From: Butyrivibrio sp.
GTDB lineage: Bacteria; Bacillota; Clostridia; Lachnospirales; Lachnospiraceae
Direction of reading: 5' to 3'
Length of the DNA: 64,000 nt
NCBI GenBank assembly: GCA_022486625.1
Contig: JAKVKH010000003.1
Location: forward strand, 62,001-126,000
Within the stretch, counting starts at the first letter, position 1; each line of letters starts with the position of its first letter. The notes beneath the pieces were generated by a model. It was not told where the DNA came from and did no database searches. It worked only from the letters and a program-made list of their open reading frames with translations. Shown one piece after another: positions 19,448-27,871 of the stretch. The translations under genes were made by a program, and so were the position numbers.

Positions 19448-20283
19448 TGAACTATCAGATTATTACGGTTCAGGGTTTACATCTCCAGGATATAAAACAG
19501 TATTTTCCGGAAACAGTTTACCACCTGCTTCAAAATGGAGATGCGCATACAATGGCCGCGGTATACGACGGAACAATTGCAGGGGTACTGGCATTCGACC
19601 TGATGGACCATGTCCTTTCTGTATTATGGGTAATGGTGGAAGAAAAGTATCGCAGACAATATATTGCGACATCCCTTTTGACCAGACTGATGGAACTGAC
19701 AGGAGATCTTGATCAGGCAGAATTTATCCGGGTTCCTTTAAAGGATGAAGAGAACAGCAGGTACATTGAGACAATACTTGAGAGGCTGGAATTTGACCGC
19801 ATTGATGAAGACACTGCCAGTGCTGTGTATCCGTCGGACCGGCTTGCCTGCAGTCCGTTATTTTCCTTTAAAAAAACAGATATACCGGTAGAATATTTTT
19901 CTGAGCTGCGTAGAACGGACAGAAACCGTATTTTTATGCTGCTGCAGAAAAATCCGGAGTTGAATCTGGCGTTGGTGTCACTTGATACCTCTTTTGATCC
20001 GGAGCTGAGTGCGGTATATATGGGAAATGATCAGGTGAAAAGTCTCATCCTTACACGCAGGGCAGGTCCTGATCTTGAACTGTCCTATGTCTATCTTAAT
20101 CCGAAATGCCTCAATGCACTTGTGCCGCTCCTGATCAGTGTTATGGATAAGGCGGAAAATTTGCATCTGCTGCAGGGCAGGCTGTTTATGGAGCTGATTA
20201 ATCCAAGTGCCATACGGCTGGCACAGAGGCTCCTTCCCGGGATTGAACTGTCCATGCACTATACAATGGTTTTCAAAACGTAA
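19447..20283 (+). CDS. Tandem GNAT-like protein 1
   Basis: A 278-residue protein. The first half is GNAT-like: AAVYDGTIAGVLAFDL, then VLWVMVEEKYRRQYIATSLL in the position of motif A, where acetyl-CoA binds. The glycines of the usual Q/RxxGxG/A loop are absent (RRQYIA), so catalysis is doubtful. The second half looks like a more degenerate GNAT fold. The neighbour at 20315 has the same length and layout, so the two are probably paralogues. Translation is likely coupled to the 759-residue protein by the TAATG overlap. Substrate unknown. Confidence 0.7.
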   Translation: MNYQIITVQGLHLQDIKQYFPETVYHLLQNGDAHTMAAVYDGTIAGVLAFDLMDHVLSVLWVMVEEKYRRQYIATSLLTRLMELTGDLDQAEFIRVPLKDEENSRYIETILERLEFDRIDEDTASAVYPSDRLACSPLFSFKKTDIPVEYFSELRRTDRNRIFMLLQKNPELNLALVSLDTSFDPELSAVYMGNDQVKSLILTRRAGPDLELSYVYLNPKCLNALVPLLISVMDKAENLHLLQGRLFMELINPSAIRLAQRLLPGIELSMHYTMVFKT

Positions 20284-20314
20284 TCTTTTTCATTGGAGAA
20301 GGGAATGAACATTT

Positions 20315-21163
20315 ATGGATGATCGGCGGATCAGGTATTCAATTATGCCTCCAGAAGTGGCAGAAGAAGCGGAGTTCCTGCCGGAGGTACTGCAAAATGT
20401 GTTCAGGGAGCGCAGAGGACAGTTTATTCTCGCACTTATGGGGGAAGAACCTGCGGGATATGCGGTTCTTTCATGGACCGAACAGATCGGGGCAAGGCTG
20501 GATTATATTTATGTCTTTGAAAAATACAGGGATCAGGGAGTCTCCAGCGGTCTGATCGAGTATGCGTGCGCAGAACTTGGGCAAAGCGGAATCAGTGTGC
20601 TGCACGCAATTGCTTCAGGAGATATGGAGCAGATCGCTTCGTATTATACTTTCTTTTTGGCAAATCACTTTGATGTGGTATCTGCTTTTGAGCACTGGAT
20701 GGAATATCACCTGAAATATATGATGGAGAAGGAACCCTTTGGCAGCATTGCAAGGAAAGGCAGTGCAGATATCAGGAAGCAGGAAGATATTCCGGAAAGG
20801 GTATTCAGGTCTATGGTCAGTGAACTTCAGACAGAAGGGATCACGCTGGAGCAGATCGGTTATGATGCAGGTCTCAGCCGCTTTTGTATGAAAAACGGTA
20901 AAGTCAGCGCATTGATGCTGATCAGGAAGGACGATGGTGGTAGGTTTGAAATGCCTCTTGTTTATGCGATGCCTCGGAATACGAACCCGGCAGATATACC
21001 CAATCTGATTCTTGAATGTACCGGAGCTGCTTTTGAAAGCGCAGGGGAGGATGCGGTGCTTCGGCTTTATATTCAGAGAAATAATCTTTATCTGGCAATC
21101 AGAAAATATTTCGGTGAACCTGAAAATGAGCAGATTATTCAAAAATATGAGCGAAACTTATAA
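20315..21163 (+). CDS. Tandem GNAT-like protein 2
   Basis: A 282-residue protein, sister of the upstream gene. The N-terminal domain is a better GNAT match: FILALMGEEPAGYAVLSW, then LDYIYVFEKYRDQGVSSGLI, with R-x-Q-G-V-x-S close to the acetyl-CoA loop. The C-terminal half (CMKNGKVSALMLIRKDDGG and onward) mirrors the second half of protein 1. It may be the active partner of an active/inactive pair. The ATG follows GAGAAGGGAATG at 31 bases from the previous stop; the next gene follows by 15 bases. The acylated target is unknown and could be one of the two large helical proteins. Confidence 0.75.
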   Translation: MDDRRIRYSIMPPEVAEEAEFLPEVLQNVFRERRGQFILALMGEEPAGYAVLSWTEQIGARLDYIYVFEKYRDQGVSSGLIEYACAELGQSGISVLHAIASGDMEQIASYYTFFLANHFDVVSAFEHWMEYHLKYMMEKEPFGSIARKGSADIRKQEDIPERVFRSMVSELQTEGITLEQIGYDAGLSRFCMKNGKVSALMLIRKDDGGRFEMPLVYAMPRNTNPADIPNLILECTGAAFESAGEDAVLRLYIQRNNLYLAIRKYFGEPENEQIIQKYERNL

Positions 21164-21178
21164 AGTGGAGGGATCAGT

Positions 21179-23233
21179 ATGGCAGATGATAAGCAGGAAC
21201 AGAACGAACATATTCATAAACTTGAGTCAGCATGGAGACAGGACCTGAAGGAACAGACAAAGCAGGCGAGGCAGCCGGGTATGCCGGAATCAAATGATCA
21301 GATGCGGATCAGAGAGGCATCATATATGCGGCCATTTGACAGCCTGGCTCAGAATGTGGAGTCAATTGACAATAACCTCAAATATTGTAAATCAATGCTG
21401 AAACTGACGGAAGCGGAAACATTAAAAAAAAATAAGAGCAAGGAAGAGAAGAAAGATATTAATGACACACTTCAATATTACAAATCTCAGGTAGCAATCC
21501 ATCAGAAAATCGGAAATGAGGGAAAGCTGGAGAAAGATGCATTTCAGCATGCATTGGAAATCTATGATGCGCAGAAGAAAGTTTCAAAAGAGACAGATGC
21601 AGGCAATGTGCTGGATTATGCGCAGGGATTACAGGAAAACGGAAAGCTGAAGCTTGCCGACTATTTACAGGAGCTTTTAAAGGCGCAGCAGAAAAATGGC
21701 GCTTCAGCTTCGTTTCAGGCAGTAATCATCAATCTGGATATGTATCTGAAAGGAACGAACAATAATCTTGCACTTGCGCCTGTGATGGATGCAGTGAATG
21801 CCTATATTGAAAGCCATTCAGGCAGAATGAGATTTTCAAAACACGGGGCGGACAGACTCAAACTGATGGCAAACCTGAAAGAAGCGCTGTCTATGGCTGA
21901 AGATGATATAAGAAAAGAATATGATAGTCGAAAAGAAGATGCAGTTCCATCATTCAAGGAAGAAACGTTGACAATATATTCCAGGGCACTGGACAGATCT
22001 TTTACTGAGGACAGCCGTCCGGATGGAATTACAGATGTGATGTCTACATTATCAAGGTATCGCTATCTGCAGATGGAATTTACAAATTCCAAAAATGATC
22101 AGTTTAAACCGGGGTCAAAGGAATATAATGTGCTGAAAGAAAGATTCCGGAAAAGTCTGATCGAAAAGATTAATGATTATAAGGAAAATCATGGCAGTTC
22201 AACGAAGGAATCCGTTAAGGAGAGAATTGTACTTTTGAATGGAATCCTTGATGAACTTTCAGAACCGGAAGCGGATGACCCGGTATTGCAGGAACAGAAT
22301 AAGAATAAAATGTACGCCGATATGGATGAAATGGTTTCGAAGTACAACAGCACTCCGGAAATCATGAATGATAAGATGGAAGGACTTACAGATATCTCTG
22401 ATTCTCCGGAGGTACAGAAGGAACAGATTATCCGTCTGTGCAGGGGTGCAAAAAAAGAAGGCTATATTGGAGAATGCGGTGGTTTGCATGTGGGTGATGT
22501 TTTGGAGGACCAGGGGACCGCCGAACGGGACTACAGTAATCCCGCGTTACTGATTGGTGCAGCATTCAAATATAGCACAAAACCAGTGAGCGCAGAACAA
22601 TATCATGATCCGAAGATATTTAAAGAACAGCAACGCAGCGCTGTAGAGCATACTATGCATAATTTTGAATGTGCATATAAAATAAAATATTCGAAACATT
22701 TATACGACCTGGATCTGGGATTGCTCAGGAATATCTATAATAAAGCGCAAAAGATGGAAAAGAATCCTTCAGATGACATGGTAATGAGGGCAAATGAGGC
22801 AGCAGAACAGGCACTTGAAGAAAGCGTGAAGAAAGAAGAAAAAAAGCGGGGAAGAAATCTGACACCGGAAGAAAGACGGGAACTGGCTGATCAGCTTGTA
22901 AAAGATGCAATACATCAGCAGGTATTGTATTCAATGGTATACTCTCCTGAAGGAACAGATTATGCGACTGTAGATTTATCTGTTTCACAATCGTACAATC
23001 CTTTCAATATGATTATGACTTCTTATATGGCGGATGTGATAAAAAAGGATCCTGTTTTTAAAAAAGTAAGTGAATATGCAGATCAGATGAAACATTCCGA
23101 GGATCACATTTCACTTCTTCCGAAAGAGTATGTGCTGGATATGAAAAACAGGCATGCAAAGTACTGCTTTGATCAGCTTAAGAAAAACAATCAGCTCAAA
23201 GACGGAGTAAAATTTAAGCCCTTAACAAAATAA
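21179..23233 (+). CDS. Large soluble helical protein, unknown function
   Basis: A 684-residue hydrophilic protein without signal peptide, membrane segment or known catalytic motif. A short module appears twice: residues about 203-237 (AVNAYIESHSG, then HGADRLKLMANLKEAL) and 328-362 (KINDYKENHGS, then VKERIVLLNGILDEL). It contains Lys/Glu-rich coiled-coil stretches around 80-100 and 550-580. GTGGAGGG precedes the ATG. It is the last gene of the four-gene unit, and AT-rich sequence follows before the ilvE promoter. I would call it a helical repeat protein of unknown role, perhaps acting with the 759-residue protein. Confidence 0.85.
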   Translation: MADDKQEQNEHIHKLESAWRQDLKEQTKQARQPGMPESNDQMRIREASYMRPFDSLAQNVESIDNNLKYCKSMLKLTEAETLKKNKSKEEKKDINDTLQYYKSQVAIHQKIGNEGKLEKDAFQHALEIYDAQKKVSKETDAGNVLDYAQGLQENGKLKLADYLQELLKAQQKNGASASFQAVIINLDMYLKGTNNNLALAPVMDAVNAYIESHSGRMRFSKHGADRLKLMANLKEALSMAEDDIRKEYDSRKEDAVPSFKEETLTIYSRALDRSFTEDSRPDGITDVMSTLSRYRYLQMEFTNSKNDQFKPGSKEYNVLKERFRKSLIEKINDYKENHGSSTKESVKERIVLLNGILDELSEPEADDPVLQEQNKNKMYADMDEMVSKYNSTPEIMNDKMEGLTDISDSPEVQKEQIIRLCRGAKKEGYIGECGGLHVGDVLEDQGTAERDYSNPALLIGAAFKYSTKPVSAEQYHDPKIFKEQQRSAVEHTMHNFECAYKIKYSKHLYDLDLGLLRNIYNKAQKMEKNPSDDMVMRANEAAEQALEESVKKEEKKRGRNLTPEERRELADQLVKDAIHQQVLYSMVYSPEGTDYATVDLSVSQSYNPFNMIMTSYMADVIKKDPVFKKVSEYADQMKHSEDHISLLPKEYVLDMKNRHAKYCFDQLKKNNQLKDGVKFKPLTK

Positions 23234-23284
23234 GAATAAAAAAGATCAATACACAATGAAAAATAAATCAATAAAAAAGTAGCC

Positions 23285-23312
23285 TTGACACTGCAGACAT
23301 TTGAACTATAAT
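23285..23312 (+). promoter_or_regulatory. Predicted sigma-A promoter of ilvE
   Basis: TTGACA (23285-23290) and TATAAT (23307-23312) are both perfect hexamers, 16 bases apart. Just downstream the inverted repeat CACTTTATAGTG (23325-23336) repeats the CACTTTA element found around the ilvN2-ilvC promoter. Confidence 0.82.
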
Positions 23313-23381
23313 GGTTTTTATTAACACTTTATAGTGCTAAAATCATAAAGTAAAAGCTACAGTGAAAGGAAGTAATCGGAT

Positions 23382-24419
23382 ATGGGTAAGAAGAACATTG
23401 ATTGGGCAAATATCGGATTTGGTTACATGAAGACAGATAACAGGTATGTCTCCAATTTTAAGAACGGAGCCTGGGATAATGGCGTCATTACCACAGACGA
23501 TAAGGTCGTGCTCAGCGAGTGCGCAGGTGTTCTTCAGTATTCACAGTCCTGTTTTGAAGGCCTTAAGGCATATGAAACAAAGGAAGGAAAGATCGTTACC
23601 TTCCGTCCTGACCTTAATGCACAGCGTATGGTTGATTCTGCAAAGAGACTGGAAATGCCGCCGTTCCCGCAGGAACGTTTCATTGATGCGGTAGATCAGG
23701 TGGTAAAGGCCAATGCAGACTGGGTTCCGCCTTACGGGAGCGGTGCCACACTTTATATCCGTCCTGTCATGTTCGGTTCCAATGAAGTTATCGGTGTAAA
23801 GCCTGCAGATGAATATCAGTTCAGAATGTTCTGCACACCGGTTGGCCCTTATTTCAAGGGCGGCGCAAAGCCGATCGTTGTCAAAATCAGTGATTTCGAC
23901 AGAGCGGCTCCGCACGGCACGGGCAATATCAAGGCCGGACTCAACTATGCAATGAGTCTTCATGCGATTGTGACAGCTCATGCAGAAGGCTTTGCAGAGA
24001 ATGTATATCTGGATCCTGCAACCAGAACCACGATTGAGGAAACAGGTGGTGCCAACATTATCTTCGTAGATGCTGACGGCAACCTTGTGGTTCCGAAGTC
24101 CGCATCAGATTCCATCCTGCCATCCATCACACGTCGTTCCATCGTACAGGTGGCAAAGGATTATCTGAAGCTGAATGTAACAGAGAGAACCGTAAGACTT
24201 GATGAAGTACATAACTTTAAGGAAATGGGTCTTTGCGGAACAGCTGCAGTAATCAGTCCGGTTGGCAAGATCAATGACCACGGTAAGGAAATCTGCTTTG
24301 AAAGCGGAATGGAAGAAATGGGACCGACCATCAGGAAGCTGTATGAAACACTGACAGGCATCCAGATGGGTCGTCTTGAAGCTCCTGCCGGCTGGATTCA
24401 TGAGATCAGGTTAAATTGA
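23382..24419 (+). CDS. ilvE: Branched-chain amino acid aminotransferase
   Basis: A class IV PLP aminotransferase, last step of valine, leucine and isoleucine synthesis. At 345 residues it is the longer BCAT type. The Schiff-base lysine lies in GTGNIKAGLNYAMS. Other family segments are LQYSQSCFEGLKAYET, LYIRPVMFGSNEVIGVKPA, TTIEETGGANIIFV and LCGTAAVISPVGKI. AAAGGAAG precedes the ATG. It is transcribed alone from a consensus promoter and ends at the terminator at 24483-24519. Confidence 0.96.
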   Translation: MGKKNIDWANIGFGYMKTDNRYVSNFKNGAWDNGVITTDDKVVLSECAGVLQYSQSCFEGLKAYETKEGKIVTFRPDLNAQRMVDSAKRLEMPPFPQERFIDAVDQVVKANADWVPPYGSGATLYIRPVMFGSNEVIGVKPADEYQFRMFCTPVGPYFKGGAKPIVVKISDFDRAAPHGTGNIKAGLNYAMSLHAIVTAHAEGFAENVYLDPATRTTIEETGGANIIFVDADGNLVVPKSASDSILPSITRRSIVQVAKDYLKLNVTERTVRLDEVHNFKEMGLCGTAAVISPVGKINDHGKEICFESGMEEMGPTIRKLYETLTGIQMGRLEAPAGWIHEIRLN

Positions 24420-24482
24420 ACGGTTGATTTGCACAGATAATTTAGTTTATCGGAACTCTTTTTGGAGGGGTCCATCTTAAGA

Positions 24483-24519
24483 AGAGCATGACATTACAGT
24501 AATGTCGTGCTCTTTTTTT
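24483..24519 (+). terminator. Intrinsic terminator after ilvE
   Basis: AGAGCATGACATTA pairs with TAATGTCGTGCTCT around a CAG loop, followed by seven T. Confidence 0.92.
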
Positions 24520-24522
24520 GCA

Positions 24523-24550
24523 TTGTGCATAAGGGATATGGTAGTATATA
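24523..24550 (+). promoter_or_regulatory. Possible promoter of the signal peptidase fusion gene
   Basis: TTGTGC (24523-24528) and TATATA (24545-24550) are 16 bases apart, about 55 bases before the start codon. The hexamers are imperfect. Confidence 0.35.
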
Positions 24551-24604
24551 AGGAAAACTGCCTGTAAAGACACCTTTTTTTATTGCTTTACCGAGGGAAC
24601 AGAA

Positions 24605-26326
24605 ATGAAAACAAAAGAAGATCGGCGTTTGGGAACGGTTGTATACTTCCTTATTCTTGCAGGTGCATTTTTCGTGCTTTCTGATTACATAATCACAGTT
24701 GGTTCTGTGACATCCGGTTCGATGGAAAAAACACTGATGACAGGAGATACCTGCATATATAACACAATGGCCTATCAGTTTTCAGAACCGCAGAGGGGTG
24801 ACATTATTGCGTTCACGGGAAAGCAGGACAGACAAACCGGTTATGTTACCAAAAGGGTGATCGGAATTGCGGGAGACAGGATCGAGTTTCATGACGGCTC
24901 GGTATTCATTAATGGTACGCAGATTAAGGAAAAATATCTTGAAGAAGATACGGAAACAAATGCCATGAAATCATTTACGGTGCCGGATAAATGCGTATTT
25001 GTGCTGGGGGACAACAGAGACAACAGTTATGATTCAAGGTACTGGAAAGACCCGTTTGTCAGAAATTCAGAAATCAGGGGGCGGCTGCTTGTTGATGTGA
25101 CCGGTATAAAAAACCGGCTTCTGGAGCAGGTAAAGAAAATCCACATGCCGGGCAGTGCATATGTGAATCCGGATAGAAATGCGCAAATCATTGATTCCAT
25201 TCCCGGAATCAGGTTTGCGGTTCCTTCTGAGCTGAAGAATGCAACAGCCATTACGGGTATTTCAGATGCAATCTCATTTGACGAGGACATCACATATTCG
25301 TATCAGGACGGAATTGAAGATTATGTTCTGTTTAACAGGAATAAGGCGATCATTCTGGCGCAGAAAGGAACTTCCTTTAACTTTGACAGACTGAGTAAAG
25401 ACCGTAAGGCGGCAGGACTTGAAAATTCATTGCTGCTCAATGCAAGGCTGATGAATCCGGAAAATAAATTCAGATATACAGAGAATAAGGATCATGGGGG
25501 CTACAAGCTGATCGGAACGGTATCTGCCAGAATAATGATAACTTCGAAAATTGCAGGAGATTATACAGGAAAGCTGGCGGTAATCACAGATGGTGTGAAT
25601 GAATATTCAGTGCTGGCTGCAGCCCCCGGTAGCCGTTATGAGGATCTTGACAGAAGTACAAAGCAGATGATTGAGAAAACGGTTTTGAGCATGAAACTCA
25701 CAGATCCTGCCAATATTGCAGATCCGGAAGCTTCTCATATGACATCGGCGGAGATTCCTTTGAAGGATAAAAGTGCTGCCACAGCAGATGCAACCGGCCA
25801 GAGAGCGCAGGGGCTTAACCTGAGCAATCAGAAAATACATGACATTTCTGCACAGAGCAGTTATGTTACAGGAATCTATGACAATGCAGTGATCGGAGAG
25901 AAGACCAGCCTGACGGTGTTTGACGCAGACGGAAATCCCGGAGCTGTCAGTATGCAGATCACAGAGCATATGACGGGGAGTGATGTCAGCAATTTGCTCA
26001 TGGATGCAGGGGGATCCGATCAGGAAGCACCGGAAGGCACACACTGGGAGGCAGTCAGGTATACAGTTGATTTCACGGGCTCCGGCATAAAAGACGGATA
26101 TGTTAATGTCAGGCTTGCCGGGTTTGACGGGAGGGAACTCTGTGACGGAGGAATTGCTTACAGTCAGCGAACCCATGACATTTTCAGTAAGGTAAAGACG
26201 GATGGACAGGTGAAAAAAGATTATATTGCCTATTATGCGGTTCCGGACAACTGTACCGGGTATCTGCTCATATGCGGAGAGAATACGGATCAGACGATTG
26301 ATGCGTATTACGGCATTCATGAATAG
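24605..26326 (+). CDS. Signal peptidase I fused to a large exterior region
   Basis: Residues 1-165 are a type I signal peptidase, which cuts signal peptides from exported proteins. A membrane helix at 11-31 is followed by SGSM with nucleophile Ser39, YVTKRVIG with general-base Lys83, and box E GDNRDNSYDSRYW (135-147). Typical Gram-positive enzymes end near 180; this one has about 400 more residues. Roughly 195-370 resembles a PsbP/Mog1-like fold (LAVITDGVNEYSVLAAAPGS, then IEKTVLSMKL). Roughly 410-573 resembles DUF4352-type beta domains (ITEHMTGSDV, then EAPEGTHWEAVRYTVDF). Both would lie outside the cell. The peptidase is certain; the fold guesses are tentative. Confidence 0.88.
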   Translation: MKTKEDRRLGTVVYFLILAGAFFVLSDYIITVGSVTSGSMEKTLMTGDTCIYNTMAYQFSEPQRGDIIAFTGKQDRQTGYVTKRVIGIAGDRIEFHDGSVFINGTQIKEKYLEEDTETNAMKSFTVPDKCVFVLGDNRDNSYDSRYWKDPFVRNSEIRGRLLVDVTGIKNRLLEQVKKIHMPGSAYVNPDRNAQIIDSIPGIRFAVPSELKNATAITGISDAISFDEDITYSYQDGIEDYVLFNRNKAIILAQKGTSFNFDRLSKDRKAAGLENSLLLNARLMNPENKFRYTENKDHGGYKLIGTVSARIMITSKIAGDYTGKLAVITDGVNEYSVLAAAPGSRYEDLDRSTKQMIEKTVLSMKLTDPANIADPEASHMTSAEIPLKDKSAATADATGQRAQGLNLSNQKIHDISAQSSYVTGIYDNAVIGEKTSLTVFDADGNPGAVSMQITEHMTGSDVSNLLMDAGGSDQEAPEGTHWEAVRYTVDFTGSGIKDGYVNVRLAGFDGRELCDGGIAYSQRTHDIFSKVKTDGQVKKDYIAYYAVPDNCTGYLLICGENTDQTIDAYYGIHE

Positions 26327-26384
26327 ACCATGTATGCAAGTGTTACATGTACCCTTATTATTTTTAACTATATTTTATAAAATA

Positions 26385-26424
26385 CATTTTACAAAAATAT
26401 GCAATAATGGTAAAATGTAAAATG
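26385..26424. repeat. AT-rich repeats before the DUF4143 gene
   Basis: CATTTTAC (26385-26392) is followed by two overlapping copies of its inverse, GTAAAATG (26410-26417 and 26417-26424), in a very AT-rich stretch. The layout fits an operator or a weak hairpin. No clear sigma-A promoter was seen nearby. Confidence 0.5.
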
Positions 26425-26457
26425 CAATTTACAATATTCACGGAAAGAAGGTGTTGC

Positions 26458-27657
26458 ATGATCATCCCAAGAAAACAATACTTAGATGCGCTGATAAGAA
26501 CAAAAGACAAAAATGTAATAAAGGTTATTACTGGAATACGAAGGTGCGGAAAATCTACAATGTTCGGCATATTTCAGGATTATCTCGAAAACGACGGTGT
26601 TAAAAAGAACAATATAATCAATGTCAACCTTGAAGATGGGGATTTCCGCATGTTAAGAACAGCCGATGCCCTTTACGAATATGTAACAAACAGACTTCAG
26701 GATGGCGTGAATTATGTCTTCCTTGACGAAGTACAGCAGGTGCCGGAATTTCAAAAAGCAGTTGACTGGTTATACACAAAAAAGAATATAGATCTGTATA
26801 TTACCGGGTCGAATGCATATCTGCTCTCCGGAGAACTTGCAACGTTACTGTCAGGCCGCTATATTGCAATTAAAATGATGCCATTATCTTTTAAGGAGTA
26901 TGCATCAGCGTTCTCAGGTAATAACGATATACAGTCACTTTATAGAAACTATATTATGAACAGTTCATTTCCACAGACGTTGGAGTTTTCAGACAGGCGG
27001 GATATAAAGGAATATCTCAGCAACATATATGACACGGTAATTCTTAAAGATATCATCATGCGAAGAAAGATAAATGATCCGCCAATGCTTGAAAGTGTGA
27101 TTGCATATATGTTTGATAACATTGGCTGTTTATGTTCTACCAGAAAGATTGCCGGAACAATGACATCGGCAGGGCGTTCGATCAGTGTTCCGACAGTGGA
27201 AGCATACCTATCCGCTCTCACGGACAGCTTTATGATGTACCGTGTAGGCAGGTATGATGTCAAGGGGAAAAGGCTTCTGACAACAGGTGCAAAATATTAT
27301 GCTGCAGATATCGGACTAAGGTATTTCTTGTTAGGAACTAAGCAGGCAGATACGGGCAAAATACTTGAAAATATTGTGTATCTTGAACTGATCAGAAGGG
27401 GATATGAAGTATATGTGGGAAAAGCAGATACTCTTGAAATTGACTTCATTGCCACAGGGGAACACGGCATAGAATATTATCAGGTATCAGCTACAGTTCT
27501 TAGCGAAGAGACTCTTCGCCGAGAGCTTACACCGTTAGAGTCAGTTCATGATCATGCGCCCAAGTTCCTTCTTACCATGGATATGACGCCGGAAAATTCA
27601 TATAACGGAATAAGACAAATCAATGTATTTGATTGGCTGTTACAGACGAATAACTGA
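26458..27657 (+). CDS. AAA ATPase with DUF4143 domain
   Basis: A 399-residue member of the widespread AAA_14/DUF4143 family. The P-loop is GIRRCGKST near the N-terminus and Walker B is NYVFLDEVQ. A sensor-like YITGSNAYLLSGELATLLSG follows, then the DUF4143 C-terminal part ending in a PD-(D/E)XK-like stretch (LEIDFIATGEHGIEYYQV). Functions are unproven; members are often patchy and mobile between strains. ATG 26458 is chosen because AAAGAAGGTG precedes it and the homology starts there; an in-frame ATG at 26407 lacks a ribosome site. The AT-rich flanks differ from neighbouring genes and suggest transfer. Confidence 0.9.
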   Translation: MIIPRKQYLDALIRTKDKNVIKVITGIRRCGKSTMFGIFQDYLENDGVKKNNIINVNLEDGDFRMLRTADALYEYVTNRLQDGVNYVFLDEVQQVPEFQKAVDWLYTKKNIDLYITGSNAYLLSGELATLLSGRYIAIKMMPLSFKEYASAFSGNNDIQSLYRNYIMNSSFPQTLEFSDRRDIKEYLSNIYDTVILKDIIMRRKINDPPMLESVIAYMFDNIGCLCSTRKIAGTMTSAGRSISVPTVEAYLSALTDSFMMYRVGRYDVKGKRLLTTGAKYYAADIGLRYFLLGTKQADTGKILENIVYLELIRRGYEVYVGKADTLEIDFIATGEHGIEYYQVSATVLSEETLRRELTPLESVHDHAPKFLLTMDMTPENSYNGIRQINVFDWLLQTNN

Positions 27658-27779
27658 TGTGCAGGATATTTTAGGATGCTTCTGCTGAAAAGGCATTGCC
27701 CTTTACTTATCGAGGTAAAATATACCTTTTTCCTTATACAAACGGGCAATATAGGAAATACACATGCCTCAGCGCAAAA

Positions 27780-27798
27780 TTCGTCATAATTTGACGAA
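27780..27798. repeat. Perfect dyad upstream of the secreted protein gene
   Basis: TTCGTCA and TGACGAA are perfect inverted copies around TAATT, about 75 bases before the next start codon. A second small hairpin, CGCAC-AGCAA-GTGCG, lies just before that gene. Either an operator or leader structure. Confidence 0.5.
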
Positions 27799-27871
27799 AT
27801 ATGCCTATAACCCATATAACGGATTATAGAGAAAGACGCACAGCAAGTGCGAAAACATAAGGAGAAAAAAC

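Noticed and set aside
27800-27871. Cyclic di-GMP (GEMM) riboswitch before the secreted protein
   Set aside because: GACGCACAGCAAGTGCG recalls pieces of the motif, but the conserved order of elements and the second helix are missing; it is just a short hairpin.
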